Shown piece after piece: positions 34,990 through 43,422 of a DNA stretch of 64,000 nucleotides. The stretch comes from Bacteroides caecimuris. GTDB taxonomy: Bacteria > Bacteroidota > Bacteroidia > Bacteroidales > Bacteroidaceae. The notes below the pieces were generated by a model. That model did not search any database. It was not told the DNA's origin and was given only the letters and a program-made list of their open reading frames with translations. Location of the stretch: NCBI RefSeq assembly GCF_001688725.2, contig NZ_CP015401.2, forward strand, positions 2,542,001 to 2,606,000. Reading direction: 5' to 3'. The stretch's first letter is position 1, and each line of letters opens with the position of its first letter. The translations under genes were made by a program, and so were the position numbers.

Positions 34990-36729
34990 ATGACAGATAT
35001 TAAAAACGAAGAAGCAGGCGAAAAGAAAAGCTTGAACTTTATTGAACAGGCAGTAGAGAAAGACTTGAAAGAAGGTAAAAATGGTGGAAAAGTGCAGACA
35101 CGCTTCCCGCCCGAACCTAACGGCTACCTTCACATCGGCCATGCCAAAGCTATTTGCCTTGATTTCGGCATCGCAGAAAAACACGGCGGTGTATGTAACC
35201 TTCGTTTCGACGACACAAACCCGACCAAAGAAGATGTGGAATATGTAGAAGCTATCAAAGAAGACATTCAATGGTTGGGATACCAGTGGGGAAACGAATA
35301 CTACGCTTCCGACTACTTCCAACAATTATGGGACTTCGCTATCCGCCTGATTCAGGAGGGAAAAGCATATATTGACGAACAAAGCTCCGAGCTGATCGCA
35401 CAGCAAAAAGGTACTCCTACCCAACCGGGTGCGGAAAGCCCTTACCGCAACCGTCCTATCGAAGAAAGCCTAGAACTTTTTAAGAAAATGAATAGCGGTG
35501 AGATTGAAGAAGGTGCTATGGTGCTCCGTGCCAAGATTGACATGGCCAACCCAAACATGCACTTCCGCGATCCGATTATTTATCGTGTAGTGAAACACCC
35601 GCACCACCGTACAGGTACTACCTGGAAGGCTTATCCGATGTATGACTTCGCTCACGGACAGAGTGACTTCTTCGAAGGAGTAACTCACTCGCTGTGTACA
35701 CTCGAATTTGTGGTACACCGTCCTCTTTACGACCTCTTCATCGACTGGCTGAAAGAAGGAAAAGACCTGAACGACAACCGTCCTCGTCAGACTGAATTCA
35801 ACAAACTGAACCTAAGCTACACCCTGATGAGCAAACGTAACCTGCTCACACTGGTGAAAGAAGGATTGGTAAACGGATGGGACGACCCTCGTATGCCGAC
35901 TATCTGCGGTTTCCGCCGCCGTGGTTATTCACCGGAGTCTATTCATAAATTTATTGATAAAATCGGATATACCACATACGATGCCCTGAACGACATCGCC
36001 CTATTGGAAAGCTCCGTTCGGGACGACCTGAATAGCCGTGCCACCCGTGTATCGGCAGTAATCAACCCGGTTAAACTGATCATCACCAACTATCCGGAAG
36101 GACAGGTTGAAGAACTGGAAGCGATCAACAATCCGGAAGATCCGGAAGCAGGAAGCCACCTGATCGAATTCAGCCGTGAACTGTGGATGGAACGCGATGA
36201 CTTCATGGAAGACGCTCCCAAGAAATACTTCCGCATGACACCGGGACAGGAAGTACGCCTCAAAAATGCCTATATCGTAAAATGCACCGGTTGCAAGAAA
36301 GACGAAAACGGCGTAATAACAGAGGTATATTGCGAATATGACGCTAATACCCGTAGCGGTATGCCGGACGCAAACCGTAAGGTGAAAGGCACGCTCCATT
36401 GGGTAAGCTGCAATCACTGCCTGCAAGCAGAAGTACGTTTGTACGACCGCCTGTGGAAAGTGGAAAACCCACGCGACGAACTGGCTGCCATCCGCGAAGC
36501 AAAAAATTGCGAAGCATTGGAAGCCATGAAAGAGATCATCAATCCGGACTCACTGAAAGTTCTGCCCAACTGCTACATAGAGAAGTTCGCAGCTACCCTG
36601 CCCACACTCTCCTACCTGCAGTTCCAACGAATCGGTTACTTTAATATCGACAAAGAATCAACCCCGGAAAAACTGATTTTCAACCGCACAGTAGGATTGA
36701 AAGATACATGGGGGAAGATTAATAAATAA
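34990..36729 (+). CDS. glnS: Glutaminyl-tRNA synthetase
   Basis: Charges tRNA-Gln with glutamine. The 579-residue class I synthetase shows the HIGH motif in PPEPNGYLHIGHAKAI (about residues 42-57) and the KMSKS-equivalent SYTLMSKRNLL near 277-287, with the C-terminal beta-barrel anticodon-binding domains. The C-terminus contains CTGCKKDENG and SCNHCLQ cysteine pairs. Length is normal. The gene stands alone behind a -7 box and ends in an inverted-repeat region. Confidence 0.96.
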   Translation: MTDIKNEEAGEKKSLNFIEQAVEKDLKEGKNGGKVQTRFPPEPNGYLHIGHAKAICLDFGIAEKHGGVCNLRFDDTNPTKEDVEYVEAIKEDIQWLGYQWGNEYYASDYFQQLWDFAIRLIQEGKAYIDEQSSELIAQQKGTPTQPGAESPYRNRPIEESLELFKKMNSGEIEEGAMVLRAKIDMANPNMHFRDPIIYRVVKHPHHRTGTTWKAYPMYDFAHGQSDFFEGVTHSLCTLEFVVHRPLYDLFIDWLKEGKDLNDNRPRQTEFNKLNLSYTLMSKRNLLTLVKEGLVNGWDDPRMPTICGFRRRGYSPESIHKFIDKIGYTTYDALNDIALLESSVRDDLNSRATRVSAVINPVKLIITNYPEGQVEELEAINNPEDPEAGSHLIEFSRELWMERDDFMEDAPKKYFRMTPGQEVRLKNAYIVKCTGCKKDENGVITEVYCEYDANTRSGMPDANRKVKGTLHWVSCNHCLQAEVRLYDRLWKVENPRDELAAIREAKNCEALEAMKEIINPDSLKVLPNCYIEKFAATLPTLSYLQFQRIGYFNIDKESTPEKLIFNRTVGLKDTWGKINK

Positions 36730-36732
36730 CCT

Positions 36733-36815
36733 TTCACCACAAATTACACGGATTAACACAAATTAGAGAAATAAAGAATAAAAATCTGTTGTTAATCCGT
36801 GTAATCTGTGGTGAA
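36733..36815. repeat. Inverted repeat between glnS and the TPR gene
   Basis: Arms of about 28 bases (36733-36760 and 36787-36815) share TTACACGGATTAACA and CACCACA with few mismatches and are separated by A+T-rich sequence. The motif resembles a short sequence that I recall being dispersed in Bacteroides intergenic regions; here it can act as a glnS terminator. Confidence 0.7.
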
Positions 36816-36830
36816 CAAAATCAATAAAAA

Positions 36831-38282
36831 ATGGGTAGAAAGAACTCACCATCAGCTAAAAAGCAACTAGTCACACTTATCACAAACTACGAAGAAGCAA
36901 AAGCAGAAAACCGACAACTTTATCTGGATGCTGACCAACTGGCCGACATCGCCGACTGGTATGCCTCCGAACGGAAATTTGAAGAAGCACAAGAAGCGAT
37001 CACCTACGGACTTAAAATACATCCGGGAAATACAGCTTTGCTCACCGAACAAGCCTATCTTTACCTAGACACCCAAAAACTGCAAAAAGCAAAGAAAGTA
37101 GCAGATTCCATCACCGAAGATTTTGACCCGGAAGTGAAACTGCTGAAAGCCGAACTATTGCTGAATGAAGGAAAACTGGAAGAAACCCAATGGCTATTAA
37201 GTACGATAGCGGATGCCGACGAACTGGGAACAATCATTGATGTCGTATTTCTCTATCTGGACATGGGATATCCGGACGCAGCCAAAGAGTGGCTCGACCG
37301 AGGAAAATCGCGTTATGCCGAAAATGAAGAATATATGGCCCTCACAGCCGATTATCTGGCATCGACCCACCAAATAGAATCGGCCATCATCTATTACAAC
37401 AAACTCATCGACAAATCCCCTTTCAACTCTTCCTACTGGATGGGACTGGCGAAATGCTATTTTATACAGGAACAAATAGACAAAGCCATCGAAGCCTGTG
37501 ATTTTGCGTTGGCAGCCAACGATCAATGTGGAGAAGCCTACGCTTACAAAGCGCATTGTTTTTTCTATCTGAACAATTCGAATGATGCCATCGAGAATTA
37601 TCAAAAAGCGATCGATCTTAAATCCATTCCCCCTGAAATAGGTTATATGTTCATGGGAATATCCTACGGCAATAAGGAAGAATGGCAGAAAGCCAATGGC
37701 TATTACGACAAAGTGATTGCACGTTTTGAAGAAGACGGAGACAAACAGTCTGTCCTATTAATAGACACATATACCAGCAAAGCCTTCGCCCTGTCTCATC
37801 TGGAAAGATATGAAGAAGCACATCAGCTCTGCGAAAAAGCCAAAGAGATAAACCCGAATGAAGGATTGATTTATCTGACAGAGGGAAAACTATACCTGAC
37901 AGAGGAACTGGAAGACGAAGCCGCCCGGTCTTTCGTACAAGCAGTAAAGATTAACCCCAACGTAGAAATGTGGTATATGATCGCCTCTGCTTATTCGGAA
38001 AATGAATATCTGACGGAAGCCAAAAGATGCTTTGAAAAAGTATATCAGATGAACCCGAAACACGAAGATGTGACAGAGAAACTGAGCGTGCTTAGCCTCA
38101 TGCACGGTGAAATCGACAACTTTTTTAAATACAACAAAGAATGTAATCATCCATTGGAAGAAGATATGATTCTAGATCTGTTAAATAGTCCCGAGCATAG
38201 GGAGGAAGACGAAAAAATGCTCAAAGAAGTGTGGGAACGCATGAAAAAAGAGAATAAGGAAAAAAATAAATCAAATAAATAA
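36831..38282 (+). CDS. Tetratricopeptide-repeat protein
   Basis: The 483-residue product is made almost entirely of TPR helices from about residue 30 to 440; clear units include YWMGLAKCYFIQEQIDKAIEACDFALAAND, AYKAHCFFYLNNSNDAIENYQKAIDL and GLIYLTEGKLYLTEELEDEAARSFVQAVKINP. There is no signal peptide, so it is cytoplasmic, and the C-terminus is lysine-rich. Such proteins scaffold other proteins; the partner is unknown. The DedA gene follows 17 bases downstream, so they are probably co-transcribed. Confidence 0.88.
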   Translation: MGRKNSPSAKKQLVTLITNYEEAKAENRQLYLDADQLADIADWYASERKFEEAQEAITYGLKIHPGNTALLTEQAYLYLDTQKLQKAKKVADSITEDFDPEVKLLKAELLLNEGKLEETQWLLSTIADADELGTIIDVVFLYLDMGYPDAAKEWLDRGKSRYAENEEYMALTADYLASTHQIESAIIYYNKLIDKSPFNSSYWMGLAKCYFIQEQIDKAIEACDFALAANDQCGEAYAYKAHCFFYLNNSNDAIENYQKAIDLKSIPPEIGYMFMGISYGNKEEWQKANGYYDKVIARFEEDGDKQSVLLIDTYTSKAFALSHLERYEEAHQLCEKAKEINPNEGLIYLTEGKLYLTEELEDEAARSFVQAVKINPNVEMWYMIASAYSENEYLTEAKRCFEKVYQMNPKHEDVTEKLSVLSLMHGEIDNFFKYNKECNHPLEEDMILDLLNSPEHREEDEKMLKEVWERMKKENKEKNKSNK

Positions 38283-38299
38283 ATTCTATCCTCAAAAAC

Positions 38300-38944
38300 A
38301 TGGAATCAGTAGCAGAACTTCTTAAATGGGTATTAGAAAATTTGAACTATTGGGTAGTCACCATTTTTATGGCTATCGAAAGTTCTTTTATTCCCTTCCC
38401 CTCGGAAGCCGTAGTGCCACCTGCCGCATGGAAAGCTATGGCAGACGACAGTATGAATATCTTTCTCGTGGTTCTATTTGCCACCATAGGAGCAGATATC
38501 GGTGCATTAGTAAATTATTATCTGGCGCGTTGGCTGGGTCGTCCTATTGTCTATAAATTCGCTAACAGCCGTTTAGGACACATGTGCCTTATTGACGAAG
38601 AAAAGGTACACCATGCAGAAGAATATTTCAGAAAGCACGGTGCAGCCTCCACTTTCTTTGGCCGTCTCATTCCGGCTGTACGCCAACTTATCAGTATTCC
38701 CGCAGGATTAGCCGGCATGAAATTAGGTCCTTTCCTGCTTTACACCACTCTCGGCGCTGCGATATGGAACAGCATATTAGCTCTACTCGGATACCTGATC
38801 TACCGGTTTACAGACCTCAAAACCACTAATGACGTTTATGTAAAAGCAACCACATACAGCCACGAAATCGGCTATGTCATTGTAGCAGTAGTGGTATTAG
38901 TCATCGGATTCCTGGCTTATAAGGGACTGATGAAGAAAAAATAA
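38300..38944 (+). CDS. DedA family membrane protein
   Basis: The 214-residue inner-membrane protein has the DedA core: IESSFIPFPSEAVVPPAAW, GADIGALVNYYLARWLGRP, and the basic FFGRLIPAVRQLISIPAGLAGM segment. DedA-family proteins include undecaprenyl-phosphate and phospholipid flippases; which lipid this one moves is not known. It shares an operon with the TPR gene and ends before a hairpin. Confidence 0.9.
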   Translation: MESVAELLKWVLENLNYWVVTIFMAIESSFIPFPSEAVVPPAAWKAMADDSMNIFLVVLFATIGADIGALVNYYLARWLGRPIVYKFANSRLGHMCLIDEEKVHHAEEYFRKHGAASTFFGRLIPAVRQLISIPAGLAGMKLGPFLLYTTLGAAIWNSILALLGYLIYRFTDLKTTNDVYVKATTYSHEIGYVIVAVVVLVIGFLAYKGLMKKK

Positions 38945-38946
38945 GT

Positions 38947-38996
38947 GTTAAGTATTAACAACTCTGACAAATCAGGGGTTACGACTAATACTTAAC
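38947..38996 (+). terminator. Hairpin after the DedA gene
   Basis: GTTAAGTATTA (38947-38957) is the exact inverse of TAATACTTAAC (38986-38996), just after the stop codon; the loop is 28 bases. Confidence 0.5.
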
Positions 38997-39078
38997 GTCA
39001 GTTCGATATAAGTTCGCCCGTATAGCTTCCCCTCCTTCAAGAAGCTATGCAGAATACTTGCGAAACTTGAATTCATTA

Positions 39079-39576
39079 TTATATCGCTGCCAAAGCTTTG
39101 TCATAGTTAGGTTCCTGGGTGATTTCAGGAACAAGTTCCGTATAAGCAATCTTGCCATCCTTGCCAATCACAACTACTACACGGGCCAAAAGTCCTGCCA
39201 ACGGACCGTCCGCCATACGTACTCCGTAACTTTCATCGAAATCAGAGAAGCGGAAATCAGACAGTGGAATTACATTTTCAATACCTTCCGTTGTACAGAA
39301 ACGACCGTGCGCAAAAGGAAGGTCCTTAGAGACAGCCAATACTACCGTATCTTTCAGTCCGGCAGCCATCTTATTAAACTTACGTACAGAGGTTGCACAT
39401 ACGCTGGTATCCAGACTGGGAAAAATATTTAAAATCACATTTTTACCATTCAAATCTTTCAGAGAGAAAGAAGATAAATCTGTTTTTACCAGCTCGAAAT
39501 CAGGAGCTACCTTACCTACTTGTATAAATTCACCGATTAGTTTCACCGGTTGTCCTTTGAAATTTGTTGTTGCCAT
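39079..39576 (-). CDS. tpx: Thiol peroxidase (2-Cys peroxiredoxin)
   Basis: Reduces hydroperoxides with thioredoxin. The 165-residue product has the Tpx signature with peroxidatic Cys60 (PSLDTSVCATSVRKF) and resolving Cys94 (AHGRFCTTEGIENV), the spacing expected of atypical 2-Cys Tpx proteins. Length is normal and there is no signal peptide. It is convergent with the DedA gene. Confidence 0.95.
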   Translation of the reverse strand: MATTNFKGQPVKLIGEFIQVGKVAPDFELVKTDLSSFSLKDLNGKNVILNIFPSLDTSVCATSVRKFNKMAAGLKDTVVLAVSKDLPFAHGRFCTTEGIENVIPLSDFRFSDFDESYGVRMADGPLAGLLARVVVVIGKDGKIAYTELVPEITQEPNYDKALAAI

Positions 39577-39667
39577 AATGCATCTATATTTAAAATTTAC
39601 TTTATATAAGAAACAACTATTCCTCCAAATATGTTCACCCTTTCGGCGCTTACTTTGGTATTTTGTT

Positions 39668-39675
39668 TATCTTTG
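39668..39675 (+). promoter_or_regulatory. Putative -7 box of the DUF4494/yggS cluster
   Basis: TATCTTTG lies 44 bases before the ATG at 39719. Confidence 0.55.
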
Positions 39676-39718
39676 TAGGCAATTTACATAAATCAATTAA
39701 TTAAAAAGGAAGAAAATT

Positions 39719-40198
39719 ATGGCAATGCATACATGGTTTGAGTGCAAGATCCGTTACGAGAAAGTAATGGAAAACGGAATGCAGAAGAAAGTAACAGAAC
39801 CTTATCTTGTTGACGCACTCAGTTTTACAGAAGCAGAAGCACGGATTATCGAAGAAATGACTCCGTTTATTTCCGGAGAATTTACCGTTTCGGACATCAA
39901 ACGTGCCAACTATAGCGAATTATTCCCCAGTGACGAAGAAAGTGCCGACCGCTGGTTCAAATGCAAACTTATTTTTATCACGCTCGATGAAAAAAGCGGT
40001 GCGGAAAAAAAGACTTCCACTCAAGTATTGGTACAAGCTGCCGACTTGCGTGATGCAGTGAAAAAGCTGGATGAGGGCATGAAAGGAACCATGGCAGATT
40101 ATCAGATCGGTATGGTATCCGAAACTCCGCTCATGGATGTATATCCTTACAGCGCCGAACCGAATGACAAACCAGAATTTGATCCGTCAAAAGCATAA
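39719..40198 (+). CDS. DUF4494 family protein
   Basis: The 159-residue product begins WFECKIRYEKVMENGMQKKVTEPYLVDALSFTEAEARI and contains a second, similar WFKCKLIFITLDEKSGAEKKTSTQVLVQA block, an internal duplication typical of DUF4494, a Bacteroidota family of unknown function. It is cytoplasmic by composition. The yggS gene follows 6 bases downstream, so it is translated from the same mRNA; a link to pyridoxal phosphate balance is only contextual. Confidence 0.85.
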   Translation: MAMHTWFECKIRYEKVMENGMQKKVTEPYLVDALSFTEAEARIIEEMTPFISGEFTVSDIKRANYSELFPSDEESADRWFKCKLIFITLDEKSGAEKKTSTQVLVQAADLRDAVKKLDEGMKGTMADYQIGMVSETPLMDVYPYSAEPNDKPEFDPSKA

Positions 40199-40204
40199 GT
40201 AACA

Positions 40205-40873
40205 ATGAGTATTGCTGACAATTTAAAGCAAGTGCTGGCCGAACTCCCTCAAGGAGTCCAGCTGGTTGCTGTCTCAAAATTCCATCCCAACGAAGCGATA
40301 GAAGAAGCATACCAGGCGGGACAGCGTATTTTTGGGGAAAGCAAAGTGCAGGAAATGACAGCTAAATACGAAAGTTTGCCCAAAGATATCGAATGGCATT
40401 TTATCGGGCACCTGCAAACGAATAAAATCAAATACATGATACCATACGTAGCGATGATTCATGGAATTGATAGTTATAAACTGCTGGCCGAAGTCAACAA
40501 ACAAGCTGTCAAGGCTGGACGTACTGTGAACTGCCTGTTGCAGATCCACGTTGCGCAGGAAGAAACCAAATTCGGTTTCAGTCCCAAAGAATGTAAAGAG
40601 ATGCTGAATGCCGGAGAATGGAAAGAGTTGACTCATGTGCGCATTTGCGGATTAATGGGTATGGCCAGCAACACCAATTGCATTGAACAAATCAACCGGG
40701 AATTTTGTTCATTAAATAGACTCTTTAATGAGATAAAAGAAACTTGGTTCACCCACTCTGATACCTTCTGCGAACTATCAATGGGAATGTCATACGACTA
40801 TCACGAAGCCATTGCCGCAGGAAGTACGCTGGTACGGGTAGGAAGCAAGATTTTCGGAGAAAGAAATTATTGA
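40205..40873 (+). CDS. yggS: YggS/PLPBP family pyridoxal phosphate homeostasis protein
   Basis: Binds pyridoxal 5'-phosphate and helps control the free vitamin B6 pool. The 222-residue product has the alanine-racemase-type barrel with the lysine in LVAVSKFHPNEAIEEAY, then RIFGESKVQEM, WHFIGHLQTNKIKYM, and the C-terminal LSMGMSYDYHEAIAAGSTLVRVGSKIFGER signature. Length is normal. It lies in a three-gene cluster with DUF4494 and the dihydroorotate-dehydrogenase-like gene. Confidence 0.95.
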   Translation: MSIADNLKQVLAELPQGVQLVAVSKFHPNEAIEEAYQAGQRIFGESKVQEMTAKYESLPKDIEWHFIGHLQTNKIKYMIPYVAMIHGIDSYKLLAEVNKQAVKAGRTVNCLLQIHVAQEETKFGFSPKECKEMLNAGEWKELTHVRICGLMGMASNTNCIEQINREFCSLNRLFNEIKETWFTHSDTFCELSMGMSYDYHEAIAAGSTLVRVGSKIFGERNY

Positions 40874-40897
40874 TTAAGTATTAAAAAACATATTGCT

Positions 40898-41875
40898 ATG
40901 ACCGATTTAAAAACTACTTTCGCAGGGCTTTCTCTTAGAAACCCTATCATCATCAGCAGTTCAGGGCTGACCAATAGTGTTGGCAAAAACAAAAAATTGG
41001 CTGAAGATGGTGCCGGTGCTATCGTTCTGAAATCACTGTTTGAGGAACAGATCATGCTGGAAGCAGATCAACTGAAAGACCCGGCTTTCTATCCCGAAGC
41101 CAGTGACTATCTGGAAGAATATATCCGTGAGCATAAGTTATCTGAATACCTGACTTTGATAAAAGAAAGCAAAAAGGTATGCCCCATTCCTATCATTGCC
41201 AGCATCAACTGTTACACTGATTCGGAATGGATCGACTTTGCAAAGAAAATTGAAGCAGCCGGTGCCGATGCATTGGAAATCAATATTCTCGCCTTACAAT
41301 CAGAAGTGCAATATACATACGGTTCATTCGAACAACGCCACATCGACATTCTCCGCCACATCAAGCAGACGGTTAACATTCCTGTTATCATGAAGCTGGG
41401 CGATAACCTGACCAATCCTGTGGCATTAATCGATCAGTTGTATGCCAACGGTGCAGCCGCAGTTGTTCTCTTCAACCGCTTTTATCAACCGGACATCAAT
41501 ATCGAAAAGATAGAGCATATTTCAGGAGAAATATTCAGTAATGCTTCCGACCTCTCCACTCCGCTCCGCTGGATCGGAATTGCGTCTGCTGTAGTAGATA
41601 AGATCGACTATGCGGCTTCCGGTGGTGTTGCCGATGCTGAATCAGTAGTGAAAGCAATCCTTGCCGGTGCTTCAGCCGTAGAAGTATGTAGCGCAGTCTA
41701 TCTGAATACAAACGCATTCATCGGAGAAGCCAACCGCTTCCTCTCTGCATGGATGGAACGCAAAGGATTCGAAAATATAGCCCAATTCAAAGGCAAACTG
41801 AATATCAAAGATATGAAAGGCGTCAATACATTTGAACGTACACAGTTCCTTAAATATTTCGGGAAAAAAGAATAA
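40898..41875 (+). CDS. Dihydroorotate dehydrogenase-like flavoprotein
   Basis: The 325-residue TIM-barrel protein resembles class 1 dihydroorotate dehydrogenases: DLKTTFAGLSLRNPIIISSSGLTN at the start, a DALEINI strand, PVIMKLGDNLTN, and a C-terminal phosphate-binding SGGVADAESVVKAILAGASAVEVCSAVY. It differs from PyrD proper in the active-site region (no obvious N-x3-NCPN-type segment), so an altered substrate is likely. It follows yggS by 24 bases and ends at a bidirectional hairpin. Confidence 0.8.
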   Translation: MTDLKTTFAGLSLRNPIIISSSGLTNSVGKNKKLAEDGAGAIVLKSLFEEQIMLEADQLKDPAFYPEASDYLEEYIREHKLSEYLTLIKESKKVCPIPIIASINCYTDSEWIDFAKKIEAAGADALEINILALQSEVQYTYGSFEQRHIDILRHIKQTVNIPVIMKLGDNLTNPVALIDQLYANGAAAVVLFNRFYQPDINIEKIEHISGEIFSNASDLSTPLRWIGIASAVVDKIDYAASGGVADAESVVKAILAGASAVEVCSAVYLNTNAFIGEANRFLSAWMERKGFENIAQFKGKLNIKDMKGVNTFERTQFLKYFGKKE

Positions 41876-41878
41876 TAA

Positions 41879-41949
41879 GATTTACGATTAGACGATTTAT
41901 GATGTACTCCAGCTTTCATCGTACATTGTAAATCGTCTAATTGTAAATC
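41879..41949. terminator. Bidirectional hairpin between convergent genes
   Basis: 21-base arms at 41879-41899 and 41929-41949 (GATTTACGATTAGACGATTT and its near-perfect inverse) lie between the dihydroorotate-dehydrogenase-like gene and phoH. Confidence 0.7.
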
Positions 41950-41964
41950 AACACTTTATCCTAC

Positions 41965-43290
41965 TTACAGCAAGTTACTTGCCAACTCACTCAATTCACT
42001 TCGTTCACCTTTCAGCAGATTAACGTGTGCAAAGATATTCTGATCTTTCATCCGATCAATCATATATACCAGACCATTGGACTGGCTGTCCAGATAAGGT
42101 TGGTCAATCTGTTGAATATCCCCGGTAAACACCATTTTCGTACCTTCGCCCGCACGGGTGATGATTGTTTTTATTTCATTCGGCGTCAGGTTCTGCGCTT
42201 CATCGATGATGCAATACATCTCGCTCAAACTACGTCCCCTGATAAAGGCCAAAGCTTCAATCACCAGCTGTTCGCTTTTCTGCATATCCTCAATCCGCTT
42301 CACTTCGGTAGAGTTTGCAGCAAACTGACGCTTTATTACGTTCAGATTGTCAAATAATGGCTGCATATAAGGAGCCACTTTCTCTTGTGCATCTCCCGGA
42401 AGAAAACCGATGTCTTTGTTAGAAAGCGCCACAACAGGACGTGCCAGTAAAATCTGTTTGTAGTCGGTCAGTTTACCCAACGCAGCAGCCAAAGCCAGCA
42501 AAGTCTTACCTGTTCCCGCTTTTCCCGTCAGAGCTACCAGTTTGATATTCGGATCATTCAAGATCTCAAACGCAAAACTCTGTTCCGCATTCCGGGGTTC
42601 GATTCCATAATTTTTCCCTTTCATCACGCGGATTATAGAATGAGTAAAAGGATTGTAGCGTGCCAGCACACTGTTCCTATCACTCTTCAACACAAAACAT
42701 TCATTGGGATGAATCAAATCCTTAAAATCGAATTCACTTAAGTCAATACCTTCTTTAGAAGAATAAATGCGGTCGATCAATGCAGGATCTACATTTTCAA
42801 AAATCTCATTGGATTTTTCGAACACATCTACATTGGCCACCTTATCCGTTATATAATCCTCGCAAAGCAACCCGATTGAACGAGCTTTCATGCGCAGATT
42901 CACATCCTTGGTCACTAAGATAGATTTCACATTCGGATACTTATCGGTCAAGTATTCGGTCGCCGCCAAAATCAGATGGTCGGGTTTCTTTATTGGAAAC
43001 GATTCCCACACTTTGGTAGCCGGCACGCTGCTTGTCACGACAAACAGACGCCCCAATCCTTCGCCGAGCTTCACCCCTTCGGAGAAAAGCTCGTCGCTAG
43101 TCAATACATCCAATTCGCGTACGAACTCACGGGCATTGAAATTGATCTGCTCATTTCCTTTTTTGAACTTATCCAGTTCTTCGAGTACCACAAGGGGGAG
43201 GTAAATATCATTTTCCTGAAAATTCTTCAAGCAATTGTAGTCATGAAGAATAACATTGGTGTCTAGCACAAAATTTTTCTTTGTTCTCAT
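41965..43290 (-). CDS. phoH: PhoH family protein with N-terminal PIN domain
   Basis: A PIN-PhoH protein, a family proposed to act as RNA helicase/nuclease. The 441-residue product has a PIN domain (residues about 5-140: KNFVLDTNVILHDYNCL, PLVVLEELDKFKKGN, with the acidic residues intact) and a PhoH ATPase domain with Walker A LTGKAGTGKTLLALAAAL and Walker B MYCIIDEAQNLTP. Length matches the PhoH2 class. It stands alone between convergent and divergent neighbours. Confidence 0.93.
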   Translation of the reverse strand: MRTKKNFVLDTNVILHDYNCLKNFQENDIYLPLVVLEELDKFKKGNEQINFNAREFVRELDVLTSDELFSEGVKLGEGLGRLFVVTSSVPATKVWESFPIKKPDHLILAATEYLTDKYPNVKSILVTKDVNLRMKARSIGLLCEDYITDKVANVDVFEKSNEIFENVDPALIDRIYSSKEGIDLSEFDFKDLIHPNECFVLKSDRNSVLARYNPFTHSIIRVMKGKNYGIEPRNAEQSFAFEILNDPNIKLVALTGKAGTGKTLLALAAALGKLTDYKQILLARPVVALSNKDIGFLPGDAQEKVAPYMQPLFDNLNVIKRQFAANSTEVKRIEDMQKSEQLVIEALAFIRGRSLSEMYCIIDEAQNLTPNEIKTIITRAGEGTKMVFTGDIQQIDQPYLDSQSNGLVYMIDRMKDQNIFAHVNLLKGERSELSELASNLL

Positions 43291-43422
43291 GATTTCTCAG
43301 ATTTAAATGTTGATATTTGCAATCTCATTCGCCAGTCCCCGCGTTTACGGTTAGATTGACGGTTCTAAAGATAAACAAATTAGCGGGCAATAAAGATCGC
43401 CCGAAGTTAAATATTATAAAAC

